Assembly (NCBI GenBank): GCA_021495925.1 | Contig: JAKEKT010000020.1 | Location: forward strand, 310,001 to 374,000 | DNA: 64,000 nt | Source: Diplodia intermedia | Lineage: Eukaryota > Ascomycota > Dothideomycetes > Botryosphaeriales > Botryosphaeriaceae | Direction: 5' to 3' | Part shown: piece by piece, positions 41,084 through 53,500 of the stretch | How the letters are laid out: every line of letters starts with the position of its first letter | Position numbering within the stretch: the stretch's first letter is position 1 | The notes under the pieces: model-generated | Seen by the model: the letters and a program-made list of their open reading frames with translations, nothing else | What the model was told of the DNA's origin: nothing | Databases searched by the model: none | Position numbers and translations under genes: made by a program

Positions 41084-42689
41084 TCAAGGCAAGTGCGTCT
41101 CGCCCTTGACTCCAATACCGCCCTTGCCCTCCTGAGCACTCACACCAACGTCAACCTCCACATTCGAACTATTGTTCAACCTCTCCCTTTCAAGTTCCAT
41201 CTCTCTCTTCCACTGCGCCTCCATGTCCAACTGATGCCCCAACGCCGCCAGCGCCGAGCCCGAGCTGCCAAAATCCCCAAACCCACCACTCCACGGCGAC
41301 GCCGCATCTTCATTCCTGAAAATGACGTCTCCAGGATTCGGGTTCTGCTGGACGTAGTACGCGGCGCCGAGCACCGCCGCGGCCGCCGCACCCGCCAGCG
41401 CCGTGAGCGACGTCAGCAACGTCTCGTCCGGCACGTAGCGCGGCTTGCCGGCCGGCGGGACGACGGGGTCGGGGAGCAGCGCGCGCCCGACGAGCGGCAG
41501 CTTCGTCGCGACGGACCAGACGACGTCGGCCGCGGTGCCGGCGACCGAGGGCCGCGACGCCAACGCCCACGGCAGCACCAAGCCCAGCTCCTTGCGGCCC
41601 TTGGCGATCAGCTCGGGGTTGCTGCCGCGCAGGTCGTCGAGCGCCATCAGGTCCGACGGCTTCGCGTCGACGGAGCCGACCGTCAGCGCGCGCATGCGGG
41701 CCGTGTACGCCGCGAGGCGCGGGAAGCGCGACCGGATCGTGTCGGCGAGCCAGCCCGAGGGCAGGTCCGGGTACAGCATCAGCGACAGGTAGCCGAACGC
41801 CAGGCAGTCGAGCGTGGTCGGGTACGTCGGGTGCAGCAGCAGCGGCTTCTCCTCCTCGTCCTCGCCCAGCAGTGCGTCGAGCGGCGCCAGGCAGTCGTTG
41901 GCCAGCGCGTCGAGCTTGAAGCGCGCCGCGTACTCGGGCTGGCTGAGCAGCGCCTTGAGCCCGTTCCCCCGTCCGAACGGCAGGAGGCTCTTCCTGTATG
42001 GTGCCGGTCCCCTGTCGTCGTTGATTCCCGCGTTCTTCTTGTTGGCGGAGAAGCTATCTTCAGTTGGGCTGTCGTCGACAGTGTCGATGTCCAACGAGCT
42101 CAAACCTAGGTTCTGTGTCCGCGCACGAGCTGCTTCGCGCCGTGCAGGCGGTATGGTGTAGTTTAGGTGCCATGGTAGCAAAGCGGTATAGGCAGGGGTG
42201 GTGGCTTGGTAATAGTTGGCGGCGGAAGTGTAGAGGTTGAGATCGAGCAGAGGAAGCGCATTGGTGCGGAGAAAGGACGTGTAGCTACGCAGCGGGTCCG
42301 TCAGTGCAGGGAGGCATGAGGGGATGACAGGGAGCGTACGCAATGGTGTCTGCGCGCTCGCGCTCAGTCAGGTGGCCGTCGGGGTCGTGTTCGGAGGCAC
42401 TATGCCTTTGCAGATAGTGCACGATGGGTTTGAAGCCGGCGACCCAGGTCGGACCATTGCGCAGGGCGGGAAAGTCGGCTATCACGCGAGCGTCAGCCGT
42501 TCAATTCTGGTCACGAGCGACTCCTGAGACGCACGCACTGTTCGGGCTCTTGGAGACGTCGTGCGATGCGACGACGACCCAGCTGCCCTCGCGCAGGGTC
42601 AGCTTGGCGTAGGCGAGGGCGGCGATGCACTCGGCATCAATTGACGGAAGGCCGAAAGCCGGGCCCCAGACGTGGAGCTCCAGAACCAT
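41084..42689 (-). CDS. SAM37: SAM complex subunit SAM37/Tom37 (metaxin-like)
   Basis: Subunit of the mitochondrial outer-membrane sorting and assembly machinery that inserts beta-barrel proteins. Exons 42689-42539, 42478-42340 and 42284-41084 give 496 residues. The N-terminal metaxin/thioredoxin-like fold begins MVLELHVWGPAFGLPSIDAE and continues FPALRNGPTWVAGFKPIVHY, YTSFLRTNALPLLDLNLY. The GST-C-like region includes TTLDCLAFGYLSLMLYPDLP. A hydrophobic Ala/Leu segment (about residues 402-425, LLTSLTALAGAAAAAVLGAAYY) is the probable outer-membrane anchor, followed by a Gly/Ser-rich and charged tail. An in-frame ATG at 42722 would add 11 residues (MSNPPPHPPQT); I prefer 42689, where family similarity begins. 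It is divergent from the gene at 42962. Confidence 0.93.
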
Positions 42690-42961
42690 TGTCTGCGGGG
42701 GGTGCGGTGGTGGATTGCTCATGTCGGCGCGTCGCGTAGCATTTCTTTGTGGAGCTCAGGCCGTCGATCCCTCGGAACATCGTCATTGCTCCGCAACCTC
42801 CGCCAAGCAACCTTACCTACTGATTCTCCAACCTACCGCCTTCGACACCGCCAGCGGCCTGACCTCGTCTCCGTTCCTCGAACATCTGGTCGCATTCTGC
42901 CTCTCGGGGACTGCTGCGCATAGCTACCTGGGCGGTTGCGCTCGGCTTCCGCGCTTTCGCC
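42690..42961. promoter_or_regulatory. Divergent promoter, SAM37 / conserved unknown gene
   Basis: About 270 bp between opposed start codons, with pyrimidine-rich stretches on the plus strand (42790-42900) fitting the leader of the rightward gene. Confidence 0.5.
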
Positions 42962-44099
42962 ATGGCGCCGCTCCGCCGTTACCTCCGCATCACCAAGCAC
43001 TCCGCTCTCGAGGTCCGCATCTATCTCGATAACCCGGCGCATACTGAGACCTGGCTGCTGCGCCGCAACGACCCTGCGCTGCCCCGCATCATCGAAGCTG
43101 TCAGGCCGCTTGTGCTACCGAAACTGTGGGAGGAGAAAGAACGCTCCGAGCGCAAGGGCAAAGGAAAGAAGGGCGTGAGAGATGTTGTCACCAGAGGTAT
43201 GCGGATTTACGTCAAGTCTACACGGTGCCGTAGAACTTAGGTCGGTTCGCAAAGTAATGCAACAGAGGGCGGGTAGTTGAAGTGTCTATATGGATGCACA
43301 ACAAATATGTGAACAAGAGCATCCGGATGAGAGCTTCAACTACCTCACTCTGTTGCAATACTAAGCAGCCCGACATCGTATCGTTCATAGATGCACGTCT
43401 CGTCGTTGGTAGTGCAACAGGCGCTGACACTAGGTTGGGCTAGATGACTTTGAAGTCTCCATTTTCTTGACGGACAATTCCACGCCCCACTCGCTGCTCA
43501 CCAAGCAGAAGGATTTCCAAGACAAGCCACGCATGAAGAGCAACTCAGGCAAATTGACCGGCTGGCTAACCACCGGGGCCACCAGCGACAAACCTGTTGA
43601 CGTCGACGCCGGTGACCGCGATGCTCCCGTAGCTCTTCGCGAGGAAGACGAGGAAGACGCGCCAGTCGCACTCTCTGACATACCTGAGGCACGCACAGAG
43701 ACCTCCCGGGCCAGCAAACGCCGCCGTCGCGAGGACAGCAACGAGGACAGCCATGCCAACGGGTCGTCTAGCGAATCTGAAAGCGCTTTTGACGATGCAC
43801 CAGTGAGTCGAACCAGAAAACGCGGGCCAGCAAAAGATCGGGCGGTAGAGGACGACGCGGAAGCCACGGATGACAAGAAAAAGATGTCCCTCAACACATC
43901 ATATGACGGGTTCAGCATATATGGGCGCATATTATGTCTCGTGGTCAAGCGCAAGGGCCACGTCGCGCGCAGCGGCGGTGGTGGCTCAGCAGCCAGCGCG
44001 ACAGCCAAAGACACGGCGAGCAGCCAGCAGATGATGGAGAATTGGGTATCCACCCAGGCAGCGGGCAACTTGGGCGTCGACGACGAGGGCGAAGATTGA
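42962..44099 (+). CDS. Conserved fungal protein of unknown function
   Basis: Exons 42962-43196 and 43444-44099 give 296 residues. It begins MAPLRRYLRITKHSALEVRIYLDNP with a compact N-terminal domain (to about residue 100: WLLRRNDPALPRIIEAVRPL, then DDFEVSIFLTDNSTPHSLLT across the intron). A charged, probably disordered middle follows, with a nuclear-localisation-type KRRRRED patch, then a conserved C-terminal block LNTSYDGFSIYGRILCLVVKRKG. I know this pattern only as a conserved fungal hypothetical protein. The intron is 247 nt, four to five times the usual size here, and contains a long inverted repeat (next entry). The join is in phase (Arg, then Asp formed across the junction). Confidence 0.85.
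43253..43362 (+). repeat. Foldback (inverted repeat) inside an intron
   Basis: The left arm 43253-43299 (AGTAATGCAACAGAG..., GGTAGTTGAAG, ...GGATGCAC) and right arm 43317-43362 are imperfect inverse complements over about 46 nt, roughly 80% paired with one indel, with a 17-nt loop. The arms share uninterrupted TGCAACAGAG and GGTAGTTGAAG (or complement). It lies wholly within the 247-nt intron of the gene at 42962. No clear target-site duplication flanks it. It could be a small foldback element or an RNA hairpin. Confidence 0.75.
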
Positions 44100-47000
44100 G
44101 CATGATGTCACGGCGACGCGGCTCAGACAAGTGATCAACGGACCGGGGGCGCACGATCAGCATGAGAGGAGGTCGTGGAGCAGAAGAGCTGTGTCTGAGT
44201 CGACGGACGCGTGAAGTGGCGGGCAGTAGTTGAGGAGTCGGTAATGAAGAGCTGCAGGCTGCAGCAGTGGAGAAGGGCGTTGGCGGTCAGGCAGCGCCGG
44301 CGTCAATTGACCGCTCCTTCGCCTCCGCCAGCGGCCGCTCGTGAAATTATCTCGAAAAGGCGCCGCGAACGGCGACGCGCCGCACCGGGTAGCGCGACCA
44401 GCCAGGTGGGCGGCCTCGGGCGGGCCAGGGTCCAGCAGGACTCAACGGCGCCAGAGTCGCGACGGCGTTAGCACCACGCTACTTTGCAACCGACTCGGAG
44501 CCATCGTGAGAGCTCAAGCCATGCCACCCCACCGCCTGCGTCCCTGCGGCTGAACGCTCAGACGCGAGAGCCGCAGCAGGACGATGCGGCTCAAGTTTTG
44601 ATGAGGTGGGAGATCACAGGACGGGTCCAACAGCGATTCGTCGAGCGCACCATGCCCATTACGCGCATAGGGCTGCCCGGTCGATCAAGGATCTCCCCAG
44701 CTCTCTGAGCCTCGTGCCTGTCTGTGCGCGCTTCCGCCGCGTCGTTCTCATGCCCGCCTGGCTCTCAGGCCAGCTTCTCCCGCATCACCGCTCCTTTGAT
44801 TAATTTTCTAGCGCCTTTTCTCGAACTTCTCGAAGGAAAAAGAGGGGTGGGCGCCGCGACGACTCAGGTCTCGGTGTTGAGCCGGCCGGGTGGGGAATGT
44901 GGGTGACGAGGCTTCTAGAAAGACGCTAGGGACTCACACTGCACACGTGGCTTCCTCTCTCCTCCGCAATGTCTCACATCCGTGGTGCTCTGTCTCGGGT
45001 AGAGACCATGACTTTTTTCCCACCAGCACCAGCCTCCCCGTTACCGCTTTCGCGCCGCACGGGTGCTGTCCCTGCCACCTTCTTTCTTACTTACGACCGT
45101 AGACCAGACCGGAAAAAGAAAATGGAATTTGTGTCTTGTTGCTGTCTCGGTCGGCCGTTGCTACTTGCCGGGCTCCGCCGTATTCGGAGCAACCTCCTTT
45201 CTCCTGCTTCTTCTCTTGACGTAGTGGTGGCAGTGCCCTCTTTTTTTCGCCACCCCCGTGTCGCGAAATGACGGTGTGGCAAAACGGAGCTCTCGTGGAA
45301 GGGTTCCAGAAGAAGTTCCGAAACCCGGAGCAGCGACGGTGGCAGACGGTCTTTTCCAAATCTCTCGAATCCAGCCCGGGCCAAACGCTCTTTCGCGGCG
45401 GCGCTACAAGCTGGGCCAGGGTCTACTGACAGCGGCCGGCGGCGCTGATCCGAGCGTTGGGCCCGGGTCACTGCCACAACGCCAACGAGCAAGGCTGACT
45501 AGGATGGCCTCCTCCCCTTCCCTTCTCCGTCCTGTTCTCCCGCCTTCTGCCGAGCACCGGCGCCCGGTTCGCGCGCGCACTGATCATGAGGGAGGCAAAA
45601 TTTTTTCGTCGTCGTAGCCCACACACCGACCGTTTTGCCAAACCCATTACTCGACGACGACGGGATGGAGGGGGGGGGCGCAGGGGCAGCAGCTTTTGCG
45701 GACCTGCGCGCCAGCCAGCAGCCAGCCAGCGCGCGCGGCGCCGAAAGGGCAGCGGAAGTTGGTGGCTTTTTGGGCCCAAAGGACTGATGGGCAGTTGGGT
45801 TCAAGGGTCTTGTGACTGTGCTTCCACGTCCGCTTCCATTGCTCTTCTTCCCTTCCTCGCGTATTCTCAGGCACCTGCGGGATTGGCGGTGTATAACGGC
45901 GCTGCACGGAAGTTATGCCCGCCAATGCAGAGGAGGCCCAAGCCCATCCTTCCGTCCGCTAGACCTTTATGCACGACGATGGCGGTGGCTTCGGATGCTC
46001 CATGGTGTTGAGGTCTGGACGCAAGACGGCGAGGTGTGGCGGTGGCGGTGGTGGTGGTGAGGGCGGGGCTGGCCCAACCCCAGACATTATGGTCGTGGTC
46101 GTGCACTTCGCAGGGTAGGTATGCTGCGGCTTCGGTTACGAGCTGTTCGCCGCATATGCAGGTACCCGGCAACGTGATGCAAAGCACACAGCACGCAAGC
46201 CGCAACGGGGAATGCGGCTCGTTCGGGGCCCAATCTATCCTCGACGTGCAGCCGCGTCATTCTTCTGCTGCAGCGCCATTTCTCGTGTTGACGCCGTTTC
46301 CTTTTGCTTTTTCCTTCTTACCCCACTGCCTTCCCTGCTGCTATTGCGGGGTTCTCGTTTGCTTGTTCCTGCCGGCGTCATGCATGGCCTCTTGTTCGCT
46401 TATGGAGCAGCACCCGTTTTGGCAATTTGTCAACGGTGCTCGGTCATGATCCCTGCCATCCTCAGACACCTGCTCTGTGCAGAGGTGGAGCAGCTCATTG
46501 GACGAGATACGCAGCCTTTGCCATTGGTCGGGTCAAGAGATTCCTGAAACGACTGTCTGAAACGAAGCGAGACGCTGGCCAGCGTGAGTGCGCCGTTGAT
46601 GAGGGTCGACAGAGTGGCAAAAAAATCTTCACTGCCCTTCCCGGCGGCCCGGTTAAAGCTGGACGCTTGACGTGGAGCCGGCGCGTTTCGCCTTGGTTGC
46701 GCAAAACGACGTCGCTTGAGACGAAGAGGAAATCGTTGCGAAAACGGCGATGATGACAGCGGCGTTGATGCGGCGTTGATGATGCGACTGGGAGCGCGCG
46801 TGCGGAATTACGAGCTGCGAGACGCCGGTGCAAGGAGGTGGCGAATTGGGAGCGGCGCGGCCATCTCGCGCTTTACGAAGGACGGAAGGAAAGGCAGCAA
46901 GGAAAAAAAAGGGAAAAAGAGATTGGGCAGCGGTTGTAGCAGAAAGATAGGAGGAAGTAGCTTAGCGGACGGTGGTAGCGCTATCCAGGGTCCGCGTCTT

Positions 47001-50000
47001 GTAGATCAGCCAGCCGTCGTCACAGATAACCGCAGATCACACTGGTCGCTTAACCCCTCGAAACAGGGCTGAGCCGGGCGTGATTGGAGAGCGCGAGCAG
47101 CGAGACACAGCACGACTGACTAGCAGCTTCGGGCCCGGCGTGCAGACGCTCGCCGAGCAATTTCCTCTTGCGAGGCGGAGTGGCAACACGGCGGTTGGTA
47201 CCTGCCGCCACGTGCCCGTCGTGATAGGCGTCCCTGCGATCTCGCTTGCCGTGCGGGCTTGACGTATGGATCGGCGGCGGATGCTTTGGCAGCTGTGGCA
47301 GCAATGCATCGGGTGTGGGTGCCATTTGCTCGCCGCCGACGGTTGAGGAAGGTTGTCGTATTCGCTTGGCCGCGAGAACAGTTGCATGTCAGCGTTGCCG
47401 ATGATGCCGCGCCCCAGCATTGGCGAGCTTGCTGCAACCTTGCTGACCATGGCAATGTGGTAGTGCATATGCATCCTTCTCCGCTGCCCGTGTGGACGAG
47501 CCTGAAACGATACCACGCTGGCCGCACTGAACGAGGACAAGGCGGTGGAAGCTGTTGTAGGTAGAGTGGTCCGCGCGCTTGGTACCGAGGAGCCTCCTCA
47601 TCAATGCCTACCCACATCGTGAGGTCTGCGTTATTAATCTGCCGAGCATCACCAGACGGGCCAGACGAAGCCCACGCTGCTGCGCCTTTCCCTCTCAGCC
47701 CAACCTGTATTGCTTGCGTCGTGCTTCCCCGCTCGGCCGACCAATGGCCTTGCCTGATGTTCAAGAAGCTTCCGGCGATGGCAGCTAAAGAGGTTGTAGT
47801 TAGTCGTTGTTCGTGTGTACGTACACACCCACTAACGTCTCCCGTCGCATGACTACCTCTCGCCGTTGTTTGTCTAGTCGGTCAAGTGGAGGTTAAGTGC
47901 CGTCTCACCTTTCGACCGCTGAGGAAAGTTGCGGTGAAAGTCTCCATCAAGGAAATGACCTTCTCCACCGTGATTTGGCCATGATGACAAATGAGCGCAG
48001 TTGCTGGAAGTCTTGCAGATCGTCCACGGTGGCTTCTCCCAATCGCCTGACGCCTCACGACTCAATGCAACTTCGACACCCAACCATAGCCTCGAAGAAT
48101 CCGAAGCCGGAAAGCGTGCTATGTGAAAGTGACCGTGATGTGCCTCTTTGCTGCACGCTGCGTATCCTCATTGGTCGTTGGGCTATGTCTTCACCGTCCA
48201 ATCAGCGCCGCCAAAGGGCTCCAAAAGATGGAAGGCGGGGTTGAGCAGGACGCCTGAAAGGATGCCCACTCTTGAGTGATCGCGTCTGCTGATAGCCTTT
48301 CACCGACTTGCCGGATGGATGACGACTAGACGTTGGTATAAACTCTGATAGCCGCACGTCTGGTATCCGTGCTCGCCGTCCGAGCGCTTGTATTTGCTGG
48401 ACCAGACACTCGTATGCCAATCATGACCTCATCGCGGCCTTCCGGAGTCAGGGCAATAGAAGCTGGAACCGACGCCAGCCATTGGGCAGATTAGCCTCCG
48501 ACAGAACGTCCAACGGCCCTTGGAGATGAGGTCAAAGCTTAGTAGACTCCTCCAAAGCCTGATGAGCGGAGGTTCCGGAATGCAGAGCCGGGAGCAACCT
48601 CGTCCGAGGGAAGAGGTCTGCTCGAAAACAGACTTCGACGGTCGAAAGCAGACAAGACAGCAATGGTTCAGGAAAGTATTATCAGCTGGGTACGAGCAAG
48701 TAAGCCGAGGGGTTGCAACAAGGCTTAAGCCAAATGCGTGGCATAATGCAGCAACGGCTGACTGTGTGCAGCATCTAGAACTGCTTGCTCTGGCCAACCC
48801 CCACTCCCCACGCTTCCAACACACATAGACCACACCGTCCAGGCAGGACCACGCATATAGCCCTATGCAGCATAGCCAACGCCTGCGTCACGCGGGCGCT
48901 CCCAATCGGCGCGACGCTGTGCAGCAGCGCCTGTCGCGCAAACTTGCTTTGCAGCCTTGCTTTCCCGCCTGCAGCATCCAGCATCATTGACCGGTCGGGC
49001 GCGAACAAAAAAGAAAGAAAGAAGCATGAGTGGTTGCGTGCGCAGGCAGTGGGTATCCTCGGCAGTGGTCCAGCTGACAGACAGCCAAACAAGAAAGCCG
49101 TCACCGCTCATCCGACCCGCAAGGCGCGCCTCGCCGGGCTGGTGGAAATCCCCGCATCGCCAGCCGTGCAGCCCTTCGGATGAGGGCAAGGCAGACCAGA
49201 GGAGAGCGAAAAGCAAAACCTGCCCCGCGGGCAGTGAGTCTCGGCAGTCAAGGGCACTGCCGCATCACCAGGGGGAGCAGTCGCGGTGTTGAGTGTTTTC
49301 CTGGTCGTACGCGTGCCTGGGCCCCGCGGCTTCCGCAACCCCGCCCATCCAATGTCGGCTGGCCACCGGATCTCGCGGAGGACACCTGCTGCGGCTGTGC
49401 CTGACGCCAACTTTACCAGCACAGCCATTTCCTTGTTACAGGATCTTGCAAGGTCAGCTGTCGTCTGACGTTTACACTTTCCGGATTCCGGATCGGATGT
49501 CGCTAGCAGCGCGGCAATGCCTGCACTGCGCGCCGCGGATAGGCGGAGCGGGACGCCCCCAGCTCAGCGACAACGTCTGACATTCGCAGAAAATACGGCA
49601 GCCAAATAAAGGGGGAAATTTGAACACAGTGTGGCTGCAATCCGGGTTCTCCAGCGGTGCTTTCAGCTGGGCCGGGCCTCGCTATTAGTACTAGAGATAG
49701 GTCTAGATGCGTTGCTTGCTATAGGAGTGCGCCAATGACGAAAGGCAATGTCATTGTCGAAAGGGGGTTTGGCTCTCCCGGCTGCCCTGCTCGTCCCCGC
49801 GGTTAGCCAGGTACCGTGCTGCTAGCCAGGCACAGCCGCAGCAGAGCCAGCCCAGACCCAACCGACCAGCCAGCCACGCAGCGGGTCGGCGCTCCCCCGG
49901 CAATCTGGAGTCATTGTCCTGCCGCTGCACCGGCACACAGGAAAGAGCCGCCTTCGCGGTAGAGGGCTGGGCTGGTGAGGACGCCCCGGGCGTGCGCCAG

Positions 50001-52400
50001 CGGACACCCCGAGCGCGTACCTGGCGGGTGGCTCCAGAACAGGCCAGAAGTGGCTGCCGGTCTAGAACCGTGGTTCGTGGGGGCCGCGCGGACGAGAAGA
50101 GCGAGCATGTCCCAAAGTAGCTTCAACGGTTTGATGGACAGTGCGCAACGGGAAGGTGATCGTCCAAAAGGGCGAATGAGGCCCGTCCGGCGTGCGCGAT
50201 GCGGCGCTGGAAGTCCGATCGAGCGGCGGCAGGCAAAGCAAATGAGGGCGCCGGAGGGCTGCGGCTGGACGGGTGGTTGGGAAAGGTTAATTGCAAAGCC
50301 GGGACACGCCAGCCGAACGACATTGCTTTCTTCTTCCTGTGCTTCCAGCCAGCGTCTGCTCGACGCGGCCGCGAGGTGCTCGGTGCAGCCTGCGAGACAT
50401 TGGAGCTGAGCCTTACGGGATTCCAAAACACGCCCATCGCAGAATGCCAGGCAGATCGCGAGCGAGCCGGGTGATTTGAGTTTAGGGTAAAGTGGTGCTG
50501 GACAGCCTGACGAGCAGCAATGAGACTTGCTTCTGCCGATCCATGCTCGTCCGGGGCGGCGCCAGCCGAACCCGGTAAGGCGGTTCCCTTGTGCGGGCAG
50601 CAGGCATGTATGACCTGCATACAGGAGCTGAGCTCCTCCACAGGCGATGCTGCGATGCGCGGCGCGTGCTCGCTGTGCTCAATCTGCAGCGCAAATCTCG
50701 CAATGAACATCAGACACGATCATTGCTGGGGAAGATGTGCGCTTGCATGACACACGGCTCCCTGCGCCTGCCCATCATCAATTGCGAGACAGTAGAGGCA
50801 GCTGGAGGATTCGCACTGCTTGGCTCCCCCCATGCCAGGACGCACGCCGCTCGAGGGCTCGCGACTGCGCCGTCACTCTGACGTGGGGTGACAGCTTGAC
50901 ACCGTTTGCCGGAGCCATCCTGTTGAGCCGCGTACCATACAAACCTGCGACGCTCGCGAGCGCTGGCTGTATGGGGCTAGAGCTGGCGCAGGCCTTCGTT
51001 CCCCTGAAGATCCGGGCGCGGCGCAAACGCTCCCTCTCCTTCACTGTTGCCGCACCGCTAGCTGCAGACGGGCTGGCGCAGCATCAGACAGACACGAGAA
51101 GGCCGATCATGCGCGCGCGCCAAGGGCTGCATTGGGGGCGGCTGCGGGCGCGATTTGGAAGGGAAGAGCATCTGGCGCAGCAGACAGAGTGCTGCCTGGA
51201 GTGCAGGGATTGCGATCGCTGCCAGGGAGCTTGAGGTGAGTGATGACTGAGCCCACGGCCGGTGACGCAGGACGCTTGAGAGCCGGCTCGAGTGGTGCGC
51301 ATCAGGGCCGCGCAGGCTGGCGTTTCATGTGCGCGGTTCGCCGGCGACGCAAAGCGGGATGGCGGCTTTCGGTGGCGTGACGAGCCTGGAGACATCCCGG
51401 CCACCACCACGTGTGCGTACGGCGAGCGGCACGGCTTGGGAGCTGGTGGACTGGGAGCGCTCGCGTTGATGGGCGGCGTCGCTGTCGCAGGCGGGCGGGC
51501 AGCTGTCTGCTGCGACGGCGCCAGCGACGGGAGATCGAAGATCCTACTGGCGGCGGGCAGCGCAACTACGGATGCATGACGATTGAGCGACGGGCCCCAG
51601 CCACACGCCCAGTCACCCCAGACGCGCGCTATCCGAACGCTCCGTACACGCACAAAACGCGCGTAGGCGAGGCAACGCGCTGCGCAGCTGCACAACGCCT
51701 GCACAAGGAGCGCTGGGGGCAAATTTGCCTAATTTCCGGCGGTGAACAGTGCACGGAGATCGCGTTAGTGGTAGAAGACTCGGGAGAAGAGCGGCAGAAG
51801 CGTCTGTGTTCGAGCGCGGGCAGCAGGGCTGTCGCGTTCGCTGCCCGTCGTCACTTGCATCCAGTCGGACCGACGGAGATCAGCCCAGCCGCCGCCAGCT
51901 CGCTCGCCGCACCGCGGAGCTGAGGTCAGCGCGTTCCTGGATGGAGGGTGCAGGCTATTTCGGGCCTCGCGAGGCACATCGCCGCGGCTCGCCGCGCTAC
52001 GCCCAGCCGGTGTCTGTTCAATAAAGCCATGGATCGGCATCGCGTGGTGTTGATGTCACCGTCCCGGGTCGTGCCAGCTGCGGTGCCTCTGGATCGCCGC
52101 GCAGTGCTGGCGTGCGGCCGTGGGGCTTTGACGGGCACGCGCGGGCTGAAACATGCAGAGCGGTGTTTGATTTTCCTGCAATTAATCCCGGCCTGCGCGA
52201 TGTTCTAGCGCGCTGCACGGCCATGGCTGACCGCCTGCTGCTCAGCCCTTTGACTCTCCCCTCGAGCAAGGGTGCCCCCCGGCTTAGCCCTTGGCCGCCT
52301 CATCCAGCATGTGCCTGGTCCACACCGCCGCATGGACCACGACAGCTTATTACACCATCGTCCGAAATGGCATGCCCTGCCTGCGACCATTTTGGAGCAG
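44100..52400. other. Gene desert, left part
   Basis: About 8.3 kb with no credible protein gene on either strand. Open frames up to about 210 codons occur, but they overlap one another on several frames, show Arg/Ala/Pro-rich composition expected of GC-rich noncoding DNA, and contain no recognisable domain. GC content is high and CpG plentiful, so this is not a RIP-mutated transposon remnant. Small simple features: a G run near 45668-45676, GGT/GGC runs near 46034-46060, and a perfect 16-bp palindrome at 47813-47828. Confidence 0.6.
47813..47828. repeat. Perfect 16-bp palindrome
   Basis: GTGTGTACGTACACAC, an uninterrupted palindrome within noncoding DNA. It could be a dimeric factor site or chance; the flanks do not extend the symmetry. 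Confidence 0.7.
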
Positions 52401-53500
52401 CTAGCCATAAATACGTCTGCACCCGCCGGCAGACTTGATACTCGTTTCATCACCATCGGCTCCTCCACAGTCACCTCTAATACGCAAGACCGCGCCTCCA
52501 GCCAGCAAGACTACAAGAACACCACCGTCTGCCGCACCACCGCCGACTACCTGCCCCTAAACACCTCGACTTGTCCTCCACTCCGGACAAGCCTCAACAT
52601 CCACCGCAACCAACAACCACCACCACCACCACCTCTCACAATGCCGGCCACCGCTCACCTGCCGCCCTGCCCCGGCCCGCCCCCGACCAGGCCGCTGCCC
52701 CAGGTCCCGAACAAATAAATGCGCCGCACCGAGACCTACGCCCCGCTCGGCTCTCCTGCGCATTACGATCCTCGTCACGCATTATCGGATTTTCCTCTTG
52801 CACGTCTCATTACATCATGCCAACAGTCAATCATCCTCTCTGCCGCTCAGGCCTAGCGTTTCAGCAACGGTCACGAGCTTGGCTGCTCTCCAATCAACCC
52901 CACCATCACCGCCATTTGGCCCTCAGCTGGCCACAGGCAGGCCGGCGCCGTTGACGACGGCAAGCAACTGCGGGGCTCCAGCGCCGCGGCACCCCGCTTG
53001 ACGCTGCGGCGGCGATCCTCACGCCCGAAGCCTGGAAGTGCTCGCTCGCAGCGGCACACCAGCGCTCATTGGGCCCCCGCCCGCGCCCAGCAGCCGTCAC
53101 GAGGCTGCCTCCCGCAGCGCGCCGTGACTCACCACGTTGCGCGCGCGGCTTGGCGATCGGATCTTATCGCGACCGTTCTTCACCTCTTCGCTTCTCTACC
53201 TACCGCCGTTTACTCTCGCTCTACACCGCACTCCGACACAGGCCGCGGGCTCGGCTCGTCGACGTCGGGCTTAATCTTGTAATCGATCAGCGCCTTCGGT
53301 CAAATCTTCTCTTCAGTCTCCTTATTGTCTTAACAATCGCTTGTTACAACATCATCTGCATCAGTGGCGCTGGGAAGGAATCTCGTTTTACACAACATTG
53401 CATGGGGGAATATCATGATGGATAGACGCGAGATGTGTCTCGGGTTACATTGGCTAGTTTTTCCTTGTCTCGTTTGTTAGGTTTTGTCAAGGAGGAACAT
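52401..53500 (+). promoter_or_regulatory. Orphan promoter with A/C-rich leader and stacked short frames
   Basis: CATAAATAC at 52405-52413 looks like a TATA element, followed from about 52440 by 200 nt of C/A-rich sequence with CCACCACCACCACCACC, exactly the texture of fungal 5' leaders, reaching an ATG in good context (CTCACAATGCC) at 52641. That frame stops after 25 codons; a second ATG directly abuts its stop (52719, 45 codons), and a third lies at 52817 (45 codons). AT- and T-rich sequence at 53280-53520 could be a 3' end. No long frame follows, so a noncoding or small-peptide transcript is possible. There is no direct evidence of transcription. Confidence 0.4.

Noticed and set aside
47120..47764. 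214-codon minus-strand frame in the desert
   Set aside because: Composition (Arg/Ala/Ser/Cys) and overlap with other open frames on both strands look like random GC-rich sequence.
50481..50490. TTTAGGGTAA, a possible telomerase-RNA template or telomere-like motif
   Set aside because: Only about seven bases match the TTAGGG repeat register; a template should cover about 1.5 repeats. No tandem telomere repeats nearby.
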